Virus record (IMG/VR): IMGVR_UViG_3300009169_000019
Location: 1 to 64,000 of that record
From: a virus
Direction: 5' to 3' (one strand)
Length of the DNA: 64,000 bases
Positions within the stretch are counted from its first letter, which is position 1, and each line of letters starts with the position of its first letter. Below, one piece after another: positions 48,445 through 58,200 of this stretch. The translations under genes were made by a program, and so were the position numbers. The notes below the pieces were generated by a model. It worked only from the letters and a program-made list of their open reading frames with translations, did not search any database and was not told the origin of the DNA.

Positions 48445-51306
48445 TTAATCTAAAAATTCTAACTGACCACCAGCTTTTAAAAATTGTTGAATTTGATCTT
48501 CATCCATTTCTACCACCTGTCCACCAAGTTGACCACCTTTTTTCATAAGTTCAATGTGTATATGATCATTCTCATATATTATATCTTCAATGCCAAATTG
48601 TTTTTTAATTGATGGATTGGATTTTAAATAATTTTTTAATTCGGAATATGTTTTTTTATTTGAACTATTTGCACCAATATCTATAGCTTTATTGCTATAA
48701 TGTTTTGAGCCTTTCATATGTCTGCTATCATTTCCAGAACTTAAAACTACACCAGGAAATATTTGAGATACTACATTTGCAAAACTAATTAAATTTGGAT
48801 GTAAGTTTTTAATATTAACATTTGATGATTTAGTTTTTATATTAGAAGCATTAGAATAGTTGTTATACATATTATTTCGAACTGGTTCAAGTTTTCTTAG
48901 CTCATTATAATTTATAGAATTACCTGACAATTTATTATATAAATTTAATTTTTCTTTAAAATCATTTCCCCAAGTTTTTTTGTTACCATAATCAGAACGT
49001 GGAACTATATCATAAACAGATAAATCTCCTGATGCAGCACGTTTTGCAAATGCAGGATAATACCAAGCTCCTAATGAATATGGACCATAATTTTTAATAT
49101 GCTGCTGCATTATAGTTTTTGCAGCAATGTATTCTGCATTGGCATCTGTCTTTACAGCATTTTTAAATTCATTAAACGTAGAATATTGTTTTTTTATTTG
49201 GGGATTTTTATATGCTTCTTTTATTGTGTCATCTGTCATTTGATAAGTACCAATAGCACTTGCTCTTTTTCCACCTTTTCCAACAAGATTAGTTCTTTTT
49301 CCAAGAGCAGTTTCTCCAGGTGCGGAACTAGATTCAATTCCAGCAACAGCTTGCAATGCTAAATCAACATCAATATTTTCTTGTTTTGGAATTTCATAAT
49401 TAGGTTGCGCATTTTGCAAAATGCGAACATAATCTTTTGGAGAAACAACAGGTGAAGAAGGAATAAATGGAGTGGTAATATTACTAAAGTCTCTAAATTC
49501 TACTTCTAGTTCTTTAGGTTTTTTCTCAATACCATACTCAGATAAAGTGGCTAAATCAGGAGTATATCCACCAACCTGATAACTAGGAACTTCCATACCA
49601 TACTTACCGTACATACCTTTATAAGAAAATGTACCTGTATTATAAGGTTTAAATGCACCATATGTAGAACCTGTTACACCATAATCACCTTTACTAGAAC
49701 CTTGAGGATTTGTAAACATAGCTGCTGTACTACCCATATTCATAGCAGCAGCATCCATATTTCTTTTTCTATTTCTTTCGTTTAATACATTACCAATAGT
49801 ACCAGCAAGTTCTACACCAGTTTGCATTGTATTTGCAATTTTACCAGCAGTTCTACCAAACTTCTGTATATCTGTTTGACCTGTTCTAAATCTAGCACCT
49901 TTTCCTTCTTCTTTAAGTTGTTCCCAAAGTTCAGGATCTTGTTTCTTTATGTTAGTTAATTGTTTATTATCTTTAGACCATGTAGTAAAACCTGTATTTG
50001 GATCTACCGTATTACTGTATTGACTTGAATCAAAAGGTTCAATATTTTGTTGTTCTTCATCATACTGCTCTTCATCCATATTTAATCCACCAAGGTCAGG
50101 ACTTTCATATAATTCATTTCTTCTATTTCTCCTACTACCGTTTACCCCGTCACCATATATTCCAGATTCTTGATTTTCATCTTCAATATCATATTGGAAA
50201 TTTGTATCAATGTTGTACGAACCATCGCCAGAAGCAGACCAAGATTGTCCAGCAGAAACATCTACAGGACTACCTGATGTGGGAGGTGTAGATGATGTTA
50301 CTGTAGAACCATCTTGAAAATAATATCCACTACCTGTTACATATGTACCAGAGTCTGTATTTCTATGAAACTTACCATCCATTCCATAATACCCACCTTT
50401 TTTAAACATAGTTCTCATTGCGGGAAATATAGCAGTACCACCTTTTTCATACATGCCTCCACATTCATAACAAGGTTGACCACCTTGTTTCATTTTAGAA
50501 ACATAATTAATAAGCTCGTTATTTTGTGTAGCACTACCCGTATAATTTTTTAAACCATATGATTCAGCAAGTTTTTTTCTTTCTGCAAATGAACTGTCTT
50601 TACCTTTTGATTTTAATAAATCAACAATGCTTGAATACTTATTTAATGGTGTAGAATAAGATGCACCAATAGCCCCCACTTCACGCATTGTTTGTGCGGG
50701 AGACATTGTAGATTGCAATGTTTTAGCAGCACCAAAATCTTTTAAAGGTACAGTTTGTAAATTATTCTTAATTAATTCTTTAGGAAGATTATAATTATTT
50801 ACAATAGGTGCTAAAACTTTAAGAGGTTGTAATGTTTTACTTCTATCTATATAAGGAGTATTAGCTGCCATTCCAGGTCTTGACCACATACCAGTAGATG
50901 TTTGCCATCCTGCGGTAGGTTGATTGCTCGCATATCCTTCAAAATCAGGATTGATATATCCGCCAGGTTCATTTACAGTAGGTATTTTATCAAAAGTTTC
51001 AACCATTGGACCAATAGCTCTACCCATTCTGTCAAATGATCTAGGTCTTTTAAAAGTACCAGATTCATCACGTACCATTGGTTGTAGTTGTGGAGTATAA
51101 TTAATCATACCTACATTTCCTTGTGTATTAACTCCAACTCTATTACGTAAATTTTCAGGAATTTCTACATTTATTCCATTTTGTGCTTCCATTAATTCAC
51201 CACACATATCGGGGTAGTCTGAACAAAAAGATGCTTGATCAGGATATTGATTATAAAAATCATCTTCTGATAATCCTGTTAATTCTAAAATACTTTGTTT
51301 ATTCAT
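48445..51306 (-). CDS. Virion protein with transglycosylase-like and M15 peptidase-like domains
   Basis: 953 residues. The N-terminal 600 residues are low-complexity and Gly/Tyr/Asn-rich, with several Gly-pair motifs (KQGGQPCYECGGMYEKGG). At about 645..775 a lysozyme/transglycosylase-like region is visible: LQAVAGIESSS with a Glu near 655, GKGGKRASAIGTYQMTDDT and YGPYSLGAWYYPAF. At about 835..925 an M15-type (VanY/D,D-carboxypeptidase) zinc peptidase pattern follows: SRHMKGSKHYSNKAIDIG, then DHIHIE at 914..919. The C-terminus ends with AGGQLEFLD. It probably cuts glycan strands and peptide stems of peptidoglycan during DNA entry. Confidence 0.8.
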   Translation of the reverse strand: MNKQSILELTGLSEDDFYNQYPDQASFCSDYPDMCGELMEAQNGINVEIPENLRNRVGVNTQGNVGMINYTPQLQPMVRDESGTFKRPRSFDRMGRAIGPMVETFDKIPTVNEPGGYINPDFEGYASNQPTAGWQTSTGMWSRPGMAANTPYIDRSKTLQPLKVLAPIVNNYNLPKELIKNNLQTVPLKDFGAAKTLQSTMSPAQTMREVGAIGASYSTPLNKYSSIVDLLKSKGKDSSFAERKKLAESYGLKNYTGSATQNNELINYVSKMKQGGQPCYECGGMYEKGGTAIFPAMRTMFKKGGYYGMDGKFHRNTDSGTYVTGSGYYFQDGSTVTSSTPPTSGSPVDVSAGQSWSASGDGSYNIDTNFQYDIEDENQESGIYGDGVNGSRRNRRNELYESPDLGGLNMDEEQYDEEQQNIEPFDSSQYSNTVDPNTGFTTWSKDNKQLTNIKKQDPELWEQLKEEGKGARFRTGQTDIQKFGRTAGKIANTMQTGVELAGTIGNVLNERNRKRNMDAAAMNMGSTAAMFTNPQGSSKGDYGVTGSTYGAFKPYNTGTFSYKGMYGKYGMEVPSYQVGGYTPDLATLSEYGIEKKPKELEVEFRDFSNITTPFIPSSPVVSPKDYVRILQNAQPNYEIPKQENIDVDLALQAVAGIESSSAPGETALGKRTNLVGKGGKRASAIGTYQMTDDTIKEAYKNPQIKKQYSTFNEFKNAVKTDANAEYIAAKTIMQQHIKNYGPYSLGAWYYPAFAKRAASGDLSVYDIVPRSDYGNKKTWGNDFKEKLNLYNKLSGNSINYNELRKLEPVRNNMYNNYSNASNIKTKSSNVNIKNLHPNLISFANVVSQIFPGVVLSSGNDSRHMKGSKHYSNKAIDIGANSSNKKTYSELKNYLKSNPSIKKQFGIEDIIYENDHIHIELMKKGGQLGGQVVEMDEDQIQQFLKAGGQLEFLD

Positions 51307-51381
51307 ATTATAAACTTTTAAAGTTTAATTATTTTATATTAAACTATATATTATTAATTTACTTAATTTTATTGAGATGTC

Positions 51382-54300
51382 CTAATTTTTAAGATATTCT
51401 AACCAATTTCTATTATCTTTCTTAACAATAGGGTTTAATGTAGATTGTCCTCCTATTGCAAACGTTTGTCCACCTTCTTCCCAAGTACCAAATCTTTTAT
51501 GCCAGTATAAAGGACTAAATGGATCTGTTGCTTTAGAACTGTTTTTACCACCCATTCTATTCCAGAAGTTTTCTCTTCTTTGTTCAGAATGGTGTTGTTT
51601 AAAATCTTGCATTCCTTTATATCCACCATGTACTACTTTATAATCATCACCTTTTTTAGCTAACACCATCCATTTTTTACCAGGTCTTGTACTTTGTTTT
51701 TTTGCACCTACTTTTGTAAAGCCCATATTTCTATATCTTTCTGGAATACCACCTCCTTCAGCATAATTTGTATCTATAAAACTATTACCTCCTCTTGGTG
51801 CATAATGATGCTCACCTATATAATTTTGATCAACAACTCCTTCACTATCACCCATAAATTCTTGTCTTATAAAATTACCTTTTCTATCATATATATCTAC
51901 AGGATAAGTTCTTGGCTGTATTAAATTTGTTAAATTTACAGTTTGTTTTGGAGAAATTGGAAGTAATTCACCACGTGTTACAATTTTAGGGTTAACTAAA
52001 GTAGGTGCTACCATTTCTAATCTTTCTAAATGTTCTATAGGATGTGTAGATGCAGGTTGATATATTACTGGTTGTACTGGTTTTTTGTACTCAACAGCAT
52101 GACTTCCTGAAAATTTAGGATTGTTATATTCTTTTCCTTTTGGTAATATTTTGTTTGCTGCACTAAGTCTTTTAAATGCTGGACTAACTTTTTTAGTATT
52201 TTTATCATACCATTTATTTAAATAGTTTATCCATACATCTTCTGCATTTGGTAAGTTGTTAACTACTTTTAAATCATTTATCAATCCTTTACTTGCATTA
52301 TACAAAATTAAACTATCATTATACATTCTTTGAGCTTGTTCAAACTGTTTTCTGTCTGTATAAACTTTAGGTGGGTTTTGTTTTTGCCCACCAGGTCCAT
52401 ACATAGGAATACCACCATATTCCATTTCTTCTATAGGAAGTTCCATCATTCCTTTAGTTTCAGGATTATACATCATATAATCAGATACTGAATTTGCATA
52501 ATCATCTACCATAGTAAGTTTAGAACTAACCCATGGTTCTAAATTAGAATTTGGTTGAATAAACTTACGAAGATTAGTTAGTTTATTAATAGCAGCATCA
52601 ATTTGACCAATAGCCATTTCACCATCAGGTTCTCCTCCATTATTATACATAGAAATATTTCCTCCATTTTGATATTTCATACCATACATATCATTAGCTG
52701 CACGCTTATATCCTTTAGCTGCAAAATAATCAGCTATATCTTCTGTTGGAGTTTGTATATATTCTTCCATTTGATTAGGTTGATATGATAATTGCTGAGG
52801 ACCCGTTTGTATTATTGTAGGAAATACTTGATTATCTCCAAAAGACATTAATAAATTAGATGTATTATTACTATTAGGATCTTGTCCTTCAATATATCTT
52901 GTAGGAATACCTCCTTGATAACCTAATCCAGCAGCACGTTGCATAAAATTTTTATCTTGATTTCTTTGTAATAAAACTTTAGAAATAGCATCCATGCTTG
53001 GATCATTTACCATAGGTTTTTTTGTTCTCCAATAAACTTCTTCTTCACCTCCATCTTGATAATGACTTTTAATTTTTCTTTCTTGATCCAACATTTGTTT
53101 TGTTGGTACTTTACCAGATCCTCTGTTATCCCTGATATTATCCCATAATCCACGTTTAGAATATGAACCATCAGCACGTTTAATCATTTCTCCACCTTGT
53201 TCTTTTTTAGGATAATATATTCTATTATATATTGAATACGGCATACCTTTTGTTCTTTTTTGAGCAAAATCTTTTAAATCATATCTATCATAATATGATA
53301 AGTAATCCCCTTGTTTATCACGACCTCTACTAACACCAAATCTACCTAATAAACCAGCTCCATCTTTTCCACTTATAGGGGTTTCAATTTCTGATTCATC
53401 CGTTTGTAAAATTTCTTCAAGTTTTACTTTATCTTTATACGAATTAAATATATCTTGTTCAAGCTGAGGATCTACAGTATAATAATTTTTATCTACAGCA
53501 TTAATTGTTGGTATATATTTAGATTTTTTTAAATACTTTAATTCATCTGGTGTACTTAAACCTAAATAAAATTTAAATGCTTCTTCACTTCTGGGGTCAT
53601 AAGATTCCTCCCTTTGTTCATCCGAAACCCATCTTCCATAATTGCGTAAATCAAGATAACTAGAAGGATTAATTGTACGATAGGCTTTTTGTCTTTGAGG
53701 TAATGTTTCAGCAGGAAATGTTCTACTATTATAATTATTATAAGCATCTACATATGCTTTTTTTAAATTAGAAATAAACCCTCCTCCTCTTTGCATCATA
53801 GGATACTCTGTAACTGGAGCTTGGTTAAATGTATAATCACCTCCAGGTTGCATCATAATTTTTTGACCATCCGCACCAACTCCTAACACTGGATAGTTTA
53901 CACCACGCATTGTAATATTAGGACTACCAATTTGTGTCACTTGTCCTGGATGGGCCCATTGTCCTCTGTTGTCTTTTATTACCCCACCATATTTATTTTT
54001 TGGAAGATTTAAAAAATCTTCAAGAGGTAATTCATATGATTGATTAAAATAATTTTTATAATATTCACCAACATCTTTCATTGCATCTTTTTCTGCAAGT
54101 TTAATTGCTTCTGAATTTGGTGACTTACTTACATAAGGATGATATGGATATATGTAATCTTCTATATCAGGTGCATAAATTATATTTTCACTAACAGGAC
54201 CTTTATGTCTAAACTGATAAAAAGCAGTTCCTCCAGGATTTTGCAAAAAAACTGGATCATGTGAATAAGGTAAAGATATTTTATTAGGAATTACTTTAGC

Positions 54301-55272
54301 GTTGGCAAGCCCTCTATAAATAAAAGAATTTTTTAAATTATCAACTGCTTTATTATATTCTGCTTTAGAAATATTTACACCTGGATATTTCCAACCTTCT
54401 CCTTCTTTAATATCTTCATAAATTTTTTTAGTCTCAAGATCTATATTTTTTAATCTTTCTGCTTCACTTATTGATTTAGTAAATGTTGGAATATCAATTT
54501 GTGATTCATATATTATTGGTTTTTTAATTTTAATTGTTTTTGTTGAAGGAATAATTCCAGCTAAAGGATTAGCTAAGTTATTTACAAATTGTCCTGTTGT
54601 TTTAGAACCTAATCCTGCTAAAGCTCCTACAGCTAAAGGTGCACCTATACCTGTTACATAAGGCATGTAAGAATTAGTTACATTAGACATTAAAGGAGCT
54701 TCACCTAATCCTGCTGCCATATCATACAACATAGTAATAGGATTAAATGTATTTAAAAATGGTTGTTCAACTTGGTTTTCATTCCACCTACCTTTATTTC
54801 TTAAAGATTGTGCATCAACATATGCACGTTCTTTAACATTCATATCTTTATATTTCTTACTAGCTCCTGTGGGTAGAGTAAATACAGTTCCTTTTTCTTT
54901 AGCTTGTCTTGCAGATATTTCTTCTTGTAATTTTCTTCTTTCAGCATTTTTTTGTGCTAAAATAGCATTTTGCATTGCAGCTTGTTGCGCTGGTGTATAT
55001 GCAACATTTGAAAAATTTCTACGGTCTACAATAGGTTTATTTTTTAGAAACAACTGATCTCTGAAATTTACTTGACCTTTATCTTGATATTGATCTAATT
55101 CTCCACCTTCTCTCATCTTAATATCACCACCACATTTATGACATGTCATAGGATCCATTCCACCATCAGATAATTTCCATGACCAACCACAATTAGAACA
55201 TGTTACTTTTCTATTTAGTGAATTTTTAGATACTAATCCACCTTCTGCATATTTATCTAACCACTTTTTCAT
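51382..55272 (-). CDS. Large virion protein with zinc ribbon and DUF5872-like C-terminal domain
   Basis: 1,296 residues. It begins KKWLDKYAEGG, then a zinc ribbon with Cys25, Cys28, Cys44 and Cys47 (CSNCGW and CHKCGG). A hydrophobic Ala/Gly-rich stretch (IGAPLAVGALAGLGSK) lies near 215..230. Gly-pair motifs recur through the protein (YQDGGEEE, QNGGNISMYNNGGE, YGGIPMYGPGG). Residues about 1180..1265 match the plan of DUF5872: FTKVGAKKQSTRPGKKWM, KVVHGGYKGMQDF, FWNRMGGKNSSK and DPFSPLYWHKRFGTW. Function unknown; the position between the muzzle protein and the peptidoglycan hydrolase supports a virion or ejected protein. Confidence 0.7.
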   Translation of the reverse strand: MKKWLDKYAEGGLVSKNSLNRKVTCSNCGWSWKLSDGGMDPMTCHKCGGDIKMREGGELDQYQDKGQVNFRDQLFLKNKPIVDRRNFSNVAYTPAQQAAMQNAILAQKNAERRKLQEEISARQAKEKGTVFTLPTGASKKYKDMNVKERAYVDAQSLRNKGRWNENQVEQPFLNTFNPITMLYDMAAGLGEAPLMSNVTNSYMPYVTGIGAPLAVGALAGLGSKTTGQFVNNLANPLAGIIPSTKTIKIKKPIIYESQIDIPTFTKSISEAERLKNIDLETKKIYEDIKEGEGWKYPGVNISKAEYNKAVDNLKNSFIYRGLANAKVIPNKISLPYSHDPVFLQNPGGTAFYQFRHKGPVSENIIYAPDIEDYIYPYHPYVSKSPNSEAIKLAEKDAMKDVGEYYKNYFNQSYELPLEDFLNLPKNKYGGVIKDNRGQWAHPGQVTQIGSPNITMRGVNYPVLGVGADGQKIMMQPGGDYTFNQAPVTEYPMMQRGGGFISNLKKAYVDAYNNYNSRTFPAETLPQRQKAYRTINPSSYLDLRNYGRWVSDEQREESYDPRSEEAFKFYLGLSTPDELKYLKKSKYIPTINAVDKNYYTVDPQLEQDIFNSYKDKVKLEEILQTDESEIETPISGKDGAGLLGRFGVSRGRDKQGDYLSYYDRYDLKDFAQKRTKGMPYSIYNRIYYPKKEQGGEMIKRADGSYSKRGLWDNIRDNRGSGKVPTKQMLDQERKIKSHYQDGGEEEVYWRTKKPMVNDPSMDAISKVLLQRNQDKNFMQRAAGLGYQGGIPTRYIEGQDPNSNNTSNLLMSFGDNQVFPTIIQTGPQQLSYQPNQMEEYIQTPTEDIADYFAAKGYKRAANDMYGMKYQNGGNISMYNNGGEPDGEMAIGQIDAAINKLTNLRKFIQPNSNLEPWVSSKLTMVDDYANSVSDYMMYNPETKGMMELPIEEMEYGGIPMYGPGGQKQNPPKVYTDRKQFEQAQRMYNDSLILYNASKGLINDLKVVNNLPNAEDVWINYLNKWYDKNTKKVSPAFKRLSAANKILPKGKEYNNPKFSGSHAVEYKKPVQPVIYQPASTHPIEHLERLEMVAPTLVNPKIVTRGELLPISPKQTVNLTNLIQPRTYPVDIYDRKGNFIRQEFMGDSEGVVDQNYIGEHHYAPRGGNSFIDTNYAEGGGIPERYRNMGFTKVGAKKQSTRPGKKWMVLAKKGDDYKVVHGGYKGMQDFKQHHSEQRRENFWNRMGGKNSSKATDPFSPLYWHKRFGTWEEGGQTFAIGGQSTLNPIVKKDNRNWLEYLKN

Positions 55273-55278
55273 TTACTA

Positions 55279-58200
55279 TTATTTTTGAGATATTTGGAGT
55301 TTTGTATTAATAAATTTGAATATCATTTTAATATCCCCTCTTCCATCTACACCTTCTTTTCTTATTTCTGGAGGATTCTTTCTAAGAAGCACCTTGCTTA
55401 CATTGTGTCTAAATTTCTTTTTCTGTGTAGACAACTTATAATAATCTACACTAAAAGGATTTACAAACCAGTTATATCCATTAGGAAATGTTGTTATTAG
55501 AATATTTTCGACACCACTAAATTCTCCCCTGTCTTTTGTAATATCATTAAACTGATTAAATCTATATTTTTGTTCTTCTTTAGAGAATAATATTTCTGTA
55601 GATCCTGTAGGATTAATTATTGGATAATTAAGATATTGGAAAGGATTAGACTTAGATTTTAAATTAAGATTAAGCAATCCAGATATTTGTTCTGAGTTAT
55701 AAACAATAGCTGAATCAAAGTTATAATCTAATAAATGAAACTTATCTTGTCCATTAGCACTGTATTTATATGCTTCTAAATAATATTCTACATTACGCAT
55801 TGTAGTAACAGTAGTTCCTGTTGGAAATGCATATTCTATTTCAAATGGATGATAGGTACCATAAAAATTACAAAAATCATCCCATCTGTCGTTATGTCTC
55901 CACAATCCAGTTTGTGTTTGAAAACAAGTTTTATATGCTGTATAAAAATGTCTCTTAGAAGGAAGCATAAATGTAGGATGCCAATCATGAAAACTAATCC
56001 ATTGTTTATTCTTTACATCATAAGAAATAGTCCAAGATGCATCTTCAAAATATGCAGGGTCACATAATGAAATAGGAATTTTAGAAAAAACACTAACAGG
56101 AGGAAGTATTTCTGTGTTATATTCTAAAGATTCTGTTAATGTATATACACACACAGGTTCTTCCACACCATATGTATATTCTAAAACACCAGCACCTGAA
56201 CAAGTATATTCATAATCTATAAATTCAGATTTATCATTTGTTGTAAATATTACATTAAGATCAGAAAATGAAGTTGCATTTAATATTTCAAATTGTGTAT
56301 TATCTATTAATGCAGCACCAAATCCTTCATAGGAGCCCTCAAGCTTTAATGTGTTGTTAACTTCAGTTATCTGTATAGGATAGATATGAAGATATGTATT
56401 AGATACATCATCACCAGATGAACCCGGAAGTCTACTATCAGCATTCATTGCAGCAAGATCTGGATCTAATATTACCTGACCATTTAATGTAATTCTAAAA
56501 TTAGTATATGCTGTAGTAGGGTCTACACTATAAGAACATATTGCAACATAATAAATCTTTTCATTAGGTACATTATTCAAATAAATATTATATGTAATTG
56601 TATCATTAGGAATACCAGATGTAGCTGTTGTCTTAATCATTAGATAGTTTACAGGTCCATCTGAAGATGTTCCTGTATCATTAATCCAAAAATTATTAAG
56701 TTGTCCAATATTAGTGTATGTACCAACAGCTGAACCATTATATCCAAGATCATACAATGCAGTTCCTAATGTGCCATATGTTACACTTCCTAAAGGTTCT
56801 GTAGAATAATTAGTTGTAGATATTACAGGTGGCTCTGTTGTAACTTGTTGACATTGACCATTTATATACTGATATCCAGAAGGACAGTCATATGTATATA
56901 ATGGCTCTACATTAACATTTATATTTCCATTATTTAAATAAAATCCAAATGCAGGATCGTATTGTATATCATTACGTTTTGGTATATAGTCTCTTTTAGA
57001 AAAATATACCACCTCATTAATATTGTCATATACAGTTGTTATACCAGCACCAATAACAGGATTATCACTTAAATTAAAATTAGGAAAATAATTAATAAGT
57101 TGTAAAGGAAGATATCTGCTAAACCACCATTTCATATTTGATTTAGAAATTTCTTCAAGTTGTCCCGTGTATGCAAAAATCTTACCTTGGTCTTGACTTA
57201 CATAAAATACACCATAAGGTGTAGATGTAATACCCCATCTGCTTTGACATGAACCATATTCATATATTTGGTCTGAATTAACAAGACTCTGTAAAGGTTG
57301 ATTAAATAATCCTCCATCTCCAATTGTTACTTTAATTCCTGTATCTGTTTGTAAACTATCAACACCCATAATTTGCATTGGGGATTGTCTATCTAACATT
57401 ATTAAAGCACCTGTTTTATTTATTTGTTTTACAGAAGTAACTTTAGTAGGCATGTCTTTATAGTTATTAACTAAAAAACTTTGCCAATTATCACGTTTAA
57501 GTTCTTCTTGTTGCGGTAAAGAATATTGAATTCTTCTTGGATAATAAGTGTAACATGTAGCCGCTACAAGTGGATTAAATGAACGTGGTAAAACTTGACC
57601 CCATGTAACAAATTGATTATACATTCTAGATACAGAAAGAGAATAATCATACTTATAAAATGCTGAAAATTTTACATAATCGCTTCTAAATAATGTAACA
57701 AGGTCTGTGTATCCATAAGGATCATAAAATCTTTTGCTTGCTTCATCTTCCCAATCTCTATATCCAACATTCACTTCAGATTCTACAAAAAAATCTCTTA
57801 CACCATTGCAAAATAAATAAAAGTTAGCAGCATCTACTTTCCAACCAGGATCGCCATTATAATCTTTACCAACAATAGTACCTCCTTTGTTAAGTCTATA
57901 ATATTTTTTAGGGCTTATTAAAATAGAATTGTCCACATATTGTTTTCTATTATCTACAAAATAATATGTACCGACAATATTTTGATATTGTAAATAGTTA
58001 TATGTAACATCTTCTGGTTGTTCAATAAGCCAATCATTAAAATATAAATAATTATTTTTCTCTGTGTACCGGTTTAAATATATGTCACCACCGAATAATA
58101 TTGGTACTTCATTTATTGTATATACACAACTAGAAATGGGAATTTGTCTAATAGAATCAATCTGCCCATACTGCGATGCAAAATCTACTTTAATTGCACC

